From Chryseobacterium gleum (GTDB lineage Bacteria; Bacteroidota; Bacteroidia; Flavobacteriales_D; Sanyastnellaceae), in assembly GCA_943330925.2 (NCBI GenBank), contig CALQJP020000145.1, positions 1 to 6,513 on the forward strand: DNA of 6,513 nucleotides, written 5' to 3'. Every line of letters starts with the position of its first letter. Position 1 is the stretch's first letter. This document shows, piece by piece, positions 1 through 6,223 of this stretch. A program made the position numbers and the translations under genes. Under the pieces are notes generated by a model. It worked only from the letters and a program-made list of their open reading frames with translations, was not told where the DNA came from and made no database searches.

Positions 1-1258
1 CTATCAACGCTGTAAGGTCGGCAGGGAAACCGAACGTATCGTACAATTCAAATACAACCTTACCTTCAATAACGTCGCCTGTTGTTTTGCGAATAATCTC
101 TTCCAACAACTGAATACCCTTATCGAGGGTTCGCAAGAAACTTTCCTCTTCTTCGCGAATCACTTTACTCACGAGCGATTGTCCGCTCTTGATTTCGGGA
201 AAGAAATCGCCCATCTCTTCTGCGAGCACCGGCACGAGTTGACAAATGAATGGTTCCTTCAATCCGAGGAAACTATAGCCGTAGCGAATAGCCCTGCGAA
301 GAATGCGACGGATCACATAACCCGCTCCTCCGCTCGAAGGCAATTGTCCGTCGGCAATCGCAAATGACACTGCACGCACGTGGTCGGCAATAACACGCAT
401 GGCCACGTCGCGCTTCTCATCGGAACGCTCATATTTCTTGCCGCTGATGGTTTCTACTTTGCTGATGAGCGGCGTGAACACATCCGTATCATAATTCGAT
501 TGCACGCCCTGCAGCGCCATGCACAAACGCTCGAAGCCCATACCGGTATCGACATGCTTAGCAGCAAGCGGCAACAACGAACCATCGGCTCTGCGCTCAA
601 ACTGCATGAACACGTTGTTCCATATTTCGACTACTTGCGGGTGGTCGTTGTTGACCAGCGTCCTTCCATCCACCTTGCTGCGTTGTTCATCCGAACGTAT
701 GTCGATGTGTATTTCAGAGCACGGTCCACACGGACCCGTGTCGCCCATCTCCCAAAAATTATCCTTCTTGTTGCCGCGAAGAATGCGATCTTCCGCTATG
801 CGATCTTTCCAGATATCATAGGCTTCCTGATCAAAATCCAGATTCTCAGAAGCGTCGCCCTCAAACACGGTCACGTACAAACGATCGGTCGGAATTTTAT
901 ATACCTCAGTGAGCAACTCCCACGCCCATGCAATCGCATCTTGCTTGAAGTAATCGCCAAACGACCAGTTGCCCAACATCTCGAACATGGTGTGGTGGTA
1001 GGTGTCGACACCTACCTCTTCCAAATCGTTGTGCTTGCCGCTTACACGGAGGCACTTCTGCGTGTCGGCAACACGCGGGTATTTAATAGCCTCGTTGCCC
1101 AAGAACCAATTCTTGAACGGAGCCATACCGCTATTGATAAACATGAGTGTTGGGTCACCCTTCACTACCATCGGAGCCGATGGCACGATTACGTGTCCTT
1201 TCGATTGAAAAAAGTCCAGAAACTGCTGGCGTATTTGTCGGGAAGTCAACTTTGTCAT
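1..1258 (-). CDS. alaS: Alanyl-tRNA synthetase, N-terminal half (cut by window edge)
   Basis: Cytoplasmic class II aminoacyl-tRNA synthetase that charges tRNA-Ala with alanine. Translating the minus strand from ATG at 1258-1256 gives 419 residues open to the window edge, about half of the usual bacterial length of roughly 870. The catalytic core is unmistakable: DPTLMFINSGM (residues 35-45, motif 1 region), KCLRVSGKHNDLEEVG (68-83), YHHTMFEMLGNWSFGDYF (87-104, motif 2), GDTGPCGPCSEI (172-183) and HVDTGMGFERL (235-245, motif 3). The start of the tRNA-recognition region, GGAGYVIRRILRRAIRYG (310-327), follows. The editing and C-Ala domains lie outside the window. The start is chosen because MTKLTSRQIRQQFLDFF matches the usual AlaRS N-terminus. 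There is no Shine-Dalgarno sequence. It is divergent from the M23 peptidase gene. Confidence 0.98.
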   Translation of the reverse strand, partial: MTKLTSRQIRQQFLDFFQSKGHVIVPSAPMVVKGDPTLMFINSGMAPFKNWFLGNEAIKYPRVADTQKCLRVSGKHNDLEEVGVDTYHHTMFEMLGNWSFGDYFKQDAIAWAWELLTEVYKIPTDRLYVTVFEGDASENLDFDQEAYDIWKDRIAEDRILRGNKKDNFWEMGDTGPCGPCSEIHIDIRSDEQRSKVDGRTLVNNDHPQVVEIWNNVFMQFERRADGSLLPLAAKHVDTGMGFERLCMALQGVQSNYDTDVFTPLISKVETISGKKYERSDEKRDVAMRVIADHVRAVSFAIADGQLPSSGGAGYVIRRILRRAIRYGYSFLGLKEPFICQLVPVLAEEMGDFFPEIKSGQSLVSKVIREEEESFLRTLDKGIQLLEEIIRKTTGDVIEGKVVFELYDTFGFPADLTALI

Positions 1259-1266
1259 AGCAGGCG

Positions 1267-1274
1267 CGAATGTA
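1267..1274 (-). promoter_or_regulatory. Candidate -7 element of the alaS promoter
   Basis: The minus strand reads TACATTCG here, one base from the Bacteroidota -7 consensus TAnnTTTG, and ends 8 nt before the alaS start codon. A start about 5-7 nt downstream would leave a transcript with almost no leader. The -33 element is weak: TTC sits 17 nt upstream and a TTG only 12 nt upstream. The assignment rests on motif resemblance and on the mirrored copy in front of the divergent gene. Confidence 0.4.
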
Positions 1275-1327
1275 GCACGCACGCCCCAATTGAATGCGAT
1301 TTTCATTGCATTTCGAAACACGAAAAA

Positions 1328-1365
1328 TTGACACTTTTTTAAACGAATTACTTTGGTTACATTCG
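1328..1365 (+). promoter_or_regulatory. Candidate promoter of the M23-MerR-rsgA operon
   Basis: Two overlapping -7 candidates are visible. TTACTTTG at 1348-1355 has a TTG (1328-1330) 17 bp upstream, a good spacing for a Bacteroidota -33/-7 pair, and would give a leader of about 14 nt. TACATTCG at 1358-1365 is the copy mirrored in front of alaS; it has no clear -33 element and would give a leader of only a few nucleotides. I cannot decide between them. No Shine-Dalgarno sequence precedes the ATG at 1375. Confidence 0.4.
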
Positions 1366-1374
1366 CGCTACTAA

Positions 1375-2346
1375 ATGCCACGTCTTAAGTACAAATTCAA
1401 CCCCAGCACGCTCAACTTCGAGAAGATCAGTTACGGTATACGCGACTACCTCTTCGGTGCTATGCGCTATTTGTTTGCGGGACTGGTCATAGGTGCTATT
1501 GGTGTTGTGTTGTACGCCTCTTTCTTCAAAGACCCTGAAACAGCCCGCCTAAGTCGCGAGGTGAAATTTCTGAAAGGACAAATCGTAGAACTCAACGACC
1601 AGATTGATACCCTCGAACTCTTCGTGGGTGATCTTCAGGAAAAAGACGATAACGTGTACCGCAGCATCTTCGGTGCAGAGCCATATCCCGAGCACTTGCG
1701 CAGAGGCGGCATAGGAGGCAGCGACCGCTACAAAAATCTGAAAGGCTACGACAACAGCGTTGACATCATTGAAACTCAGAAGAGAATCAACCGCTTGCAA
1801 CGTGCACTTGTTTCGCAGAGCAAATCATTTGAAGAGGTCTATGAACTGGCCAAATCAAAAGACACCATGTTGAAGTGTATTCCCGCTATTCAGCCTGTTT
1901 CAAACAAAGAGTTGAAACGATTGGCTTCCGGTTTCGGGATGCGCATTCACCCCATTTACAAGATTGCTAAAATGCACACTGGCCTTGACTTCACGGCCGA
2001 CATCGGCACAGAAATTTATGCGACAGGCGATGGCGTGATAGAATCGATTGAAAGCAAATTCTCAGGCTACGGACAACACGTAATTATCAATCACGGCTTC
2101 GGATATGAGTCGCTCTATGCGCACATGAGCCGAGTAGCTGTGCGGCCCGGACAAAAAGTAAGACGCGGCCAAATAATAGGATATGTAGGTAACACCGGTA
2201 CCTCAACAGGTCCTCACTTGCACTACGAAGTAATTAAGAACGGAGAGAAAGTAGATCCGTCGTTTTACTTCTACAGCGACATCACACCGGAACAATACGA
2301 AGACATGTTGAAGCGCTCTGCTAACGCTAAACAAAGCTTCGACTAA
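1375..2346 (+). CDS. Membrane-anchored M23 (LytM-type) metallopeptidase
   Basis: Probable zinc endopeptidase that cuts peptide cross-links of peptidoglycan in the periplasm. The 323-residue protein has a cytoplasmic N-terminus, one transmembrane helix (about 31-50, LFAGLVIGAIGVVLYASF), a periplasmic coiled coil (about 55-92) with further helical sequence to about 165, and a C-terminal LytM domain (about 183-298). All active-site residues are present: H201 and D205 (HTGLD), H250 (YAHMS), and H281/H283 (GPHLHYEV). H201, D205 and H283 are the expected zinc ligands and H250/H281 the catalytic pair, so an active enzyme is likely, unlike degenerate EnvC/NlpD-type activators. It has no lipobox or cleavable signal peptide. 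The ATG at 1375 follows the promoter boxes closely. It is the first gene of a probable operon with the MerR-type regulator and rsgA. A peptidase and MerR pair beside alaS is, to my recollection, a common Bacteroidota arrangement. The exact substrate is unknown. Confidence 0.93.
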   Translation: MPRLKYKFNPSTLNFEKISYGIRDYLFGAMRYLFAGLVIGAIGVVLYASFFKDPETARLSREVKFLKGQIVELNDQIDTLELFVGDLQEKDDNVYRSIFGAEPYPEHLRRGGIGGSDRYKNLKGYDNSVDIIETQKRINRLQRALVSQSKSFEEVYELAKSKDTMLKCIPAIQPVSNKELKRLASGFGMRIHPIYKIAKMHTGLDFTADIGTEIYATGDGVIESIESKFSGYGQHVIINHGFGYESLYAHMSRVAVRPGQKVRRGQIIGYVGNTGTSTGPHLHYEVIKNGEKVDPSFYFYSDITPEQYEDMLKRSANAKQSFD

Positions 2347-2361
2347 ACATTGTACTCTATC

Positions 2362-2694
2362 ATGATCACCAAGTCATTCGAAATAGAAAAATTGTATTAC
2401 TCCATCGGCGAAGTGGCCGATATGTTTGAAGTGAACGCATCACTCATTCGCTTTTGGGAAAAAGAATTCCCGCAATTGCAGCCACGCAAAAACAACCGTG
2501 GCAACCGCGTTTACTCTAAAAAAGATTTGGAGCTTTTCCAAAAAATACACCACCTGGTAAAAGAAAAAGGATTCACCCTGGAGGGAGCAAAAAATGCATT
2601 GCGCACCAAAACCGAGCCCACAGCTCATGAGGTGCTTACCGACAAACTGCTGAGCATTCGCAGTGAACTCATGAGCATCGCAAGCTCTCTGTAA
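2362..2694 (+). CDS. Small MerR-family DNA-binding protein
   Basis: A 110-residue protein consisting almost entirely of a MerR-type winged helix-turn-helix: YYSIGEVADMFEVNASLIRFWEKEF (about 12-36), then the wing with PRKNNRGNRVYSKKDLELF (41-59), then LVKEKGFTLEGAKNAL (about 66-81). A short helical tail, probably for dimerisation, follows. There is no effector-binding domain and no cysteine set for metal or redox sensing, so its signal and targets are unknown. The ATG at 2362 is preferred; an in-frame TTG at 2350 would add MYSI, which looks like spacer. It starts 15 bp after the peptidase stop and ends 18 bp before the preferred rsgA start, so co-transcription is likely. Control of the divergent alaS/M23 promoter region is conceivable but unsupported. 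Confidence 0.9.
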   Translation: MITKSFEIEKLYYSIGEVADMFEVNASLIRFWEKEFPQLQPRKNNRGNRVYSKKDLELFQKIHHLVKEKGFTLEGAKNALRTKTEPTAHEVLTDKLLSIRSELMSIASSL

Positions 2695-2712
2695 TCATTG
2701 CCTGTGCAAAGC

Positions 2713-3648
2713 ATGCCCCAAGGTCTTGTTCTAAAATCGACCGGAAAAAACTACGAAGTGCTCACCGCCAATGGCCGAATCATTCAGTGCCAGGTGCGCG
2801 GTAAAATCAGACTCGAAGGCCGCTCAACTACCAACCCTGTAGCAGCCGGCGACACAGTCGATTATTCGCCCGAAAATGAAAACGAGGGCAACATCACGTT
2901 CATTCATCCGCGCAAAAACTACATCATTCGCAAATCGGTCAATCTATCGAAAGAAGCGCAAATCATTGCCACCAACCTCGATGAGGCGTTGCTTGTAGTG
3001 ACCACCACTCGACCTCAAACAACCCCGGGGTTCATTGACCGCTTTCTGATAACAGCCGATGCATATGACATTCCTGCTGTATTGCTCTTTCACAAAATCG
3101 ATCAATACAACGAAAAGGAACGCAACCAAATGCTCGCACTCGCTGAGGTATACCAACGGATTGGCTATCGATGCATCTTCTCTTCATTGATTTCGAAGGA
3201 AGGCTTGAATGAAATTCAAGAACTCATCGCAGGTAAAATCACGCTCATCAGCGGTCACAGTGCTACCGGAAAATCATCGCTTGTCAATCACTTCATTCCG
3301 GGCAAAGACCTGCGCATAGGCGAAGTGAGCGAATCGAGCAACAAAGGCCAGCATACCACGACATTTGCAGAAATGCATGCCCTGCCCTTCGGAGGATTTC
3401 TTGTGGACACGCCCGGCATTAAAGGATTTGGCCTCGTCGACATTCCACGCGAAGAATTGCACCATCATTTCCTCGAGTTTTTCGCGCTGCTGCCCGAGTG
3501 CAAATACCACAACTGCCTTCACCTCAACGAACCGGACTGCGCCGTGCGCAAGGCTCTCGAAGAGGGCAACGTCGCTCCTTCACGCTACAACAGCTACGTG
3601 TCGATGTACAACGACGAGGAAGAACGAAGCGTTTACCGCAACGGATAG
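2713..3648 (+). CDS. rsgA: Ribosome small-subunit-dependent GTPase A
   Basis: Circularly permuted GTPase that binds the 30S subunit late in its assembly and releases on GTP hydrolysis. With the preferred ATG (2713) it has 311 residues, typical for the family. Domain order: OB fold (about 1-70, QGLVLKSTGKNYEVL...), then GTPase motifs in permuted order: G4 HKID (127-130), G1 P-loop GHSATGKSS (181-189), G2 region HTTT (214-217) and G3 DTPG (232-235). A C-terminal zinc finger follows, with ligands C263, C268, H270 and C276 (C-x4-C-x-H-x5-C). A TTG at 2698 could add five residues, but MPQGLVLKSTG matches the usual beginning. The G4 motif has His where NKxD is canonical. It is the last gene of the probable operon and its stop is 12 bp from the convergent receptor stop. 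Confidence 0.96.
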   Translation: MPQGLVLKSTGKNYEVLTANGRIIQCQVRGKIRLEGRSTTNPVAAGDTVDYSPENENEGNITFIHPRKNYIIRKSVNLSKEAQIIATNLDEALLVVTTTRPQTTPGFIDRFLITADAYDIPAVLLFHKIDQYNEKERNQMLALAEVYQRIGYRCIFSSLISKEGLNEIQELIAGKITLISGHSATGKSSLVNHFIPGKDLRIGEVSESSNKGQHTTTFAEMHALPFGGFLVDTPGIKGFGLVDIPREELHHHFLEFFALLPECKYHNCLHLNEPDCAVRKALEEGNVAPSRYNSYVSMYNDEEERSVYRNG

Positions 3649-3660
3649 TCAGTCGGCTGT

Positions 3661-5916
3661 TTAGAATAGCTTAAATCGCATGGCGACCAAGAAATTGATG
3701 GGCGCTTGCGGATAATAAAAACGCTCTGTGATTAATCCACCATAGCGATAGCTGAAGGTGTAACCGTTAGAAGCATACGCCAGATTCAACACATTGTTTA
3801 CCCAGAAATCCATCCCAGCGAACTGTGGAAACTTCTTCCACGCAAAATCCACCGAGCCGCGCACATCCTGCACCAAATAAGAGCTGAGCATACGATCACT
3901 ATTTCCGGTATTATCCAAATACTGATTGCCCACATACTTTGAAATCCAAGCTAGCTCAACCTTTTTGAGCCATGGAATTTGAGTAGGCTTTGTGCTCCAT
4001 CCGAATTGTGCTGCACCTATCCAATCAGGAGAAAATGCGATCGGTGTATTTGTAAAAACAGTTTCCAGTACATCACCGTTTTCATAATCATAGATAATCT
4101 CGGTAAACTCCGAAATCCGATTCATACTGCGTGTAAGATTTCCTTCAACAAAAAACCCTAAAGGCAATTTCACTCCCAACTCAAACTCCAATCCGCGGCG
4201 ATAACTCTCCGGCACATTCACTCGCACAGGCGCTCCCACGTCGTTCAACGCTCCGGTAACAACTAGCTGGTCTCTGTATTCCATCGAATACGCATTCAAC
4301 CGAACTGAAAATTTCTCAGATGCGAAGCCGTAACCTACTTCTGTATTCATCATGTACTCCGATTTCACCAAGGAGGGATCGATTGCGTCGACGAAGTCAT
4401 TGCGATTAGGCTCCTTGCCTGCATAGGCAACCGAAGTATAAGCCTTGTGCTTCCCTTGCGTGAATGTCAAACCACCCTTTGGATTAAAAAACAACTCGTG
4501 AAAATCGACGTCATAGCTTCTCAAATCATTGTCAGTTCCTTCTGTTCGATAAGCAATATCGCGCAACTGAACGTCCGCGAAGGCATTCCAACTCTTCCCT
4601 ATCGCAACCGTATTCTTCCAATACACATTGCCATCCACTTTAACACTATTCCCCTCGTAGTAGCGCCATTCTCCATTCTCCATTCCCCATTCTTCAACTT
4701 CAGGACCATCGATGACTTCCCCAAAGTGCAACCCGTCATACACCGAATACGCACCGCCCAGCACCGACTCCCAACTATCGCTTCGGCGTGTGATAGAACC
4801 CACCAGCCCACCGTAGTGATTATCCAACCATCGTCGGCGCACCACATCTGTATCATACACTACAGATCCATTCGAAACCTGAATACTGTCGAGCAAGTAA
4901 GCCGAAAGATTATCCCCGTAACGATACTCCTCATAGTAGCCAAACCCACGCGTGTAATGACCTGTCAATTGCAATTGCCACTTCGAGTCAAGCTGTCTGT
5001 TCCAATGCAACTGCGCGTGATGCTGCGTGTAATTATCAACCTGATTTTCGTATTCGTAAAAGTTATAGGTTCTGCCCGCAGTCAACAGATTCTGCGTTTG
5101 CTGTTCGTTCAGCCCATTGCGCGATGCAAAATCAAGTCGGTCCTGCTCATTGCCAAACAACACTTCGTGAGGTGTGCCATACCACGACTGGTAGGTGATT
5201 TCCTTACCACCAAACGCCGTCAGCTTTAGACTTCCCTTCGAGGAATACTTTGCCAGCTCGCCGAAGTAAGAGCGAAGAAGAGAACTTGCTCGATCGATGT
5301 ATCCGTCGGAAACAATCTGGGATAATCTTCCCTCCAAAATCCAGCCACTGCGCAACAGTCCGGTTCCAAACGTCAGGTTGTTTTTCCATGTACCGAAACT
5401 TCCTGCGCCATTGGTAGACTCAAGGTATGGAGTGGTTTTCAATCCACGCGTATCAAGACGAATACTTCCGCCAAATGAACCCGGCCCGTTGGTGCTGGTT
5501 CCAATTCCGCGCTGCACTTGAATGCTGCTCGCACTCGTTGAAAGGTCGGGAGTATTCACCCAAAACACCTGCTGGCTTTCGGCATCGTTGAGAGGCACTC
5601 CATTAATAGTTACGTTGATGCGCGCAGGGTCGCTGCCGCGTATCCACAAGCCGGTGTAACCCACACCCGCGCCTGCATCGCTGGTCGAAACCAACGAAGG
5701 CGTAAGTCGCAACACATAGGGAATATCCTGACCATTGTTGAGCTGCGCAATTTTCTTCTCATCAAGCTCGCTGTATGCCATGGGAGTTAAAACTGTAGCA
5801 CGCGTTGCTTCAATCGTGACCGTAGCAATGGTATCGATTGATGGCAGATTTTCCGATTGCGCAACAGAAGCACTTGCGTATAGCAAGCATGCAAAAACGA
5901 ATAGACCTTTTCTCAT
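3661..5916 (-). CDS. TPP-riboswitch-controlled TonB-dependent outer-membrane receptor, probably for thiamin
   Basis: Predicted 22-stranded outer-membrane beta-barrel importing a ligand with energy from TonB-ExbBD. The 751 residues comprise a signal peptide (MRKGLFVFACLLYASASVA, likely cut after A19), a possible TonB box (about DTIATVTIEA, 28-37), a plug domain (about 45-158, with YVLRLTPSL, GLWIRGSDPARINVTINGVPL and VQRGIGTSTNGPGSFGGSIRL) and a barrel ending in phenylalanine (MRFKLF) as barrel proteins do. It lacks the N-terminal carboxypeptidase-like domain and any SusD partner, so it is not a SusC-type glycan receptor. Substrate assignment rests on the THI-box riboswitch in its leader; in Bacteroides, such switches control thiamin receptor, PnuT and pyrophosphokinase genes. 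No transport partner follows here because the gene converges on rsgA. The ATG at 5916 has only an A-rich upstream stretch and no Shine-Dalgarno sequence. Residues 408-417 derive from a heptanucleotide repeat. Confidence 0.93.
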   Translation of the reverse strand: MRKGLFVFACLLYASASVAQSENLPSIDTIATVTIEATRATVLTPMAYSELDEKKIAQLNNGQDIPYVLRLTPSLVSTSDAGAGVGYTGLWIRGSDPARINVTINGVPLNDAESQQVFWVNTPDLSTSASSIQVQRGIGTSTNGPGSFGGSIRLDTRGLKTTPYLESTNGAGSFGTWKNNLTFGTGLLRSGWILEGRLSQIVSDGYIDRASSLLRSYFGELAKYSSKGSLKLTAFGGKEITYQSWYGTPHEVLFGNEQDRLDFASRNGLNEQQTQNLLTAGRTYNFYEYENQVDNYTQHHAQLHWNRQLDSKWQLQLTGHYTRGFGYYEEYRYGDNLSAYLLDSIQVSNGSVVYDTDVVRRRWLDNHYGGLVGSITRRSDSWESVLGGAYSVYDGLHFGEVIDGPEVEEWGMENGEWRYYEGNSVKVDGNVYWKNTVAIGKSWNAFADVQLRDIAYRTEGTDNDLRSYDVDFHELFFNPKGGLTFTQGKHKAYTSVAYAGKEPNRNDFVDAIDPSLVKSEYMMNTEVGYGFASEKFSVRLNAYSMEYRDQLVVTGALNDVGAPVRVNVPESYRRGLEFELGVKLPLGFFVEGNLTRSMNRISEFTEIIYDYENGDVLETVFTNTPIAFSPDWIGAAQFGWSTKPTQIPWLKKVELAWISKYVGNQYLDNTGNSDRMLSSYLVQDVRGSVDFAWKKFPQFAGMDFWVNNVLNLAYASNGYTFSYRYGGLITERFYYPQAPINFLVAMRFKLF
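4666..4693. repeat. Heptanucleotide tandem repeat (4 copies) inside the receptor gene
   Basis: Four consecutive 7-bp units, CCATTCT, CCATTCT, CCATTCC and CCATTCT on the plus strand, lie in the coding sequence of the TonB-dependent receptor. On the coding strand they read (AGAATGG)n and encode the low-complexity stretch EEWGMENGEW (residues 408-417). This follows FGEVIDGPEV and precedes RYYEGNS, a polar stretch that is probably an extracellular loop between strands. Seven is not a multiple of three, so gain or loss of one unit would shift the frame in mid-barrel. The present copy number keeps the frame open. Confidence 0.9.
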
Positions 5917-5946
5917 TTCTGACGTAACTGTGTTTGTTCAACTTCG

Positions 5947-5973
5947 TTCGTCGGCCAGGGGGCAGCCAACGAA
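5947..5973 (-). promoter_or_regulatory. Leader hairpin, probable expression platform of the TPP riboswitch
   Basis: In the transcript, UUCGUUGGC (5973-5965) pairs with GCCGACGAA (5955-5947) as a 9-bp stem with one G-U wobble, closing a 9-nt loop UGCCCCCUG. It starts 18 nt after the aptamer and ends 30 nt before the receptor start codon. No U-run follows the stem (the next bases are CGAAGUUGAACA), so it is not a textbook intrinsic terminator. The loop segment CCCCUG (5961-5956) is fully complementary to CAGGGG (6065-6060) in the aptamer, which includes the 5' P2 strand. This would allow an alternative fold; that role is inferred. Confidence 0.55.
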
Positions 5974-5991
5974 TTGTTTAGCTACCACACT

Positions 5992-6074
5992 ATCTTCCTT
6001 AGCAGCATTACCTGCCCAGGTTCAAAGGGTATAATCTCAGTCTCGGCTCAGCCGAAACACCCCTGTGAGAAGGA
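5992..6074 (-). ncRNA. TPP riboswitch (THI box) in the leader of the TonB-dependent receptor gene
   Basis: Thiamin pyrophosphate-sensing aptamer on the minus strand, with its parts in canonical order. P1 is CUUC (6072-6069) with GAAG (5997-5994). P2 is GGGUG (6062-6058) with the UACCC centred on 6027-6031. P3 is a short UUUCGGC / GCCGAGA hairpin with loop UGA. The conserved CUGAGA is at 6040-6035. GAACCUG (6023-6017) and CAGGUAAU form the P4/P5 arm (ACCUG-GG-CAGGU), the pyrophosphate-binding side. CUAAGGAA (6002-5995) takes the place of the usual GUAGGGAA. The length of about 83 nt is normal for a compact TPP aptamer. It lies about 76 nt upstream of the receptor start codon, and binding of TPP should lower receptor expression. 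A match to the family covariance model would confirm it. Confidence 0.95.
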
Positions 6075-6077
6075 CCG

Positions 6078-6106
6078 CAAGATACACATCCCTTGTGCAC
6101 ACACAA
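6078..6106 (-). promoter_or_regulatory. Promoter of the riboswitch-receptor transcript
   Basis: The minus strand has TTG at 6106-6104, a 19-nt spacer, then TATCTTG at 6084-6078. This resembles the Bacteroidota -33 TTTG / -7 TAnnTTTG pair at the preferred spacing. A start 4-6 nt downstream falls near 6074-6072, where the P1 stem of the aptamer begins, so the transcript would open directly with the riboswitch. The -7 box is not a perfect consensus match. Confidence 0.55.
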
Positions 6107-6136
6107 CATCACTTTCGCTTTCCCCTGTCGTAAGGC

Positions 6137-6181
6137 CGCGCTGCAGAGCTTCCACAGCAATGGACGCACTGCAGCGCGTCC
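6137..6181. repeat. GC-rich overlapping inverted repeats downstream of the EamA gene
   Basis: CGCGCTGCAG (6137-6146) is the exact reverse complement of CTGCAGCGCG (6169-6178), 22 bp apart. A second, mutually exclusive pair overlaps it: GGACGC (6162-6167) and GCGTCC (6176-6181) around an 8-nt loop. Both could fold in RNA from the minus-strand EamA gene, about 60-100 nt after its stop, and so might help end transcription. Neither is followed by a U-run. They account for much of the otherwise featureless spacer upstream of the riboswitch promoter. Confidence 0.5.
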
Positions 6182-6223
6182 CAACGCAGCACTAAAGCTT
6201 GCGGCTGTCTTTTGCGACGAAGG

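Larger units (their letters stand above)
1264..1368. repeat. 11-bp inverted repeat framing the divergent alaS/M23 promoter region
   Basis: GCGCGAATGTA at 1264-1274 is the exact reverse complement of TACATTCGCGC at 1358-1368. The arms are 83 bp apart, so this is not a hairpin likely to form in one transcript. Each arm lies at nearly the same distance upstream of its gene: the eight-base TACATTCG part ends 8 nt from the alaS ATG and 9 nt from the M23 ATG. The two copies therefore look like paired core promoters, or binding sites for one regulator of both genes. The match is seen directly; the role is inferred. Confidence 0.6.

Noticed and set aside
380..1342. Long plus-strand open frame of 320 codons opposite alaS
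   Set aside because: It lies antisense to a full set of class II AlaRS motifs on the minus strand, and its translation has no recognisable domain. It is a shadow frame.
2350..2361. TTG start for the MerR-type protein
   Set aside because: The in-frame ATG at 2362 gives a normal family N-terminus; the four extra residues add nothing recognisable.
2698..2712. TTG start for rsgA
   Set aside because: The ATG at 2713 directly precedes the conserved QGLVLKSTG beginning of the OB fold.
4447..5229. Plus-strand open frame of 260 codons opposite the receptor gene
   Set aside because: It is antisense to the conserved beta-barrel coding sequence; its low-complexity, Ile/Val/Arg-rich translation has no domain character.
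5947..5973. Intrinsic terminator in the receptor leader
   Set aside because: The stem is strong but there is no U-run after it, so I list it as a possible expression platform instead.
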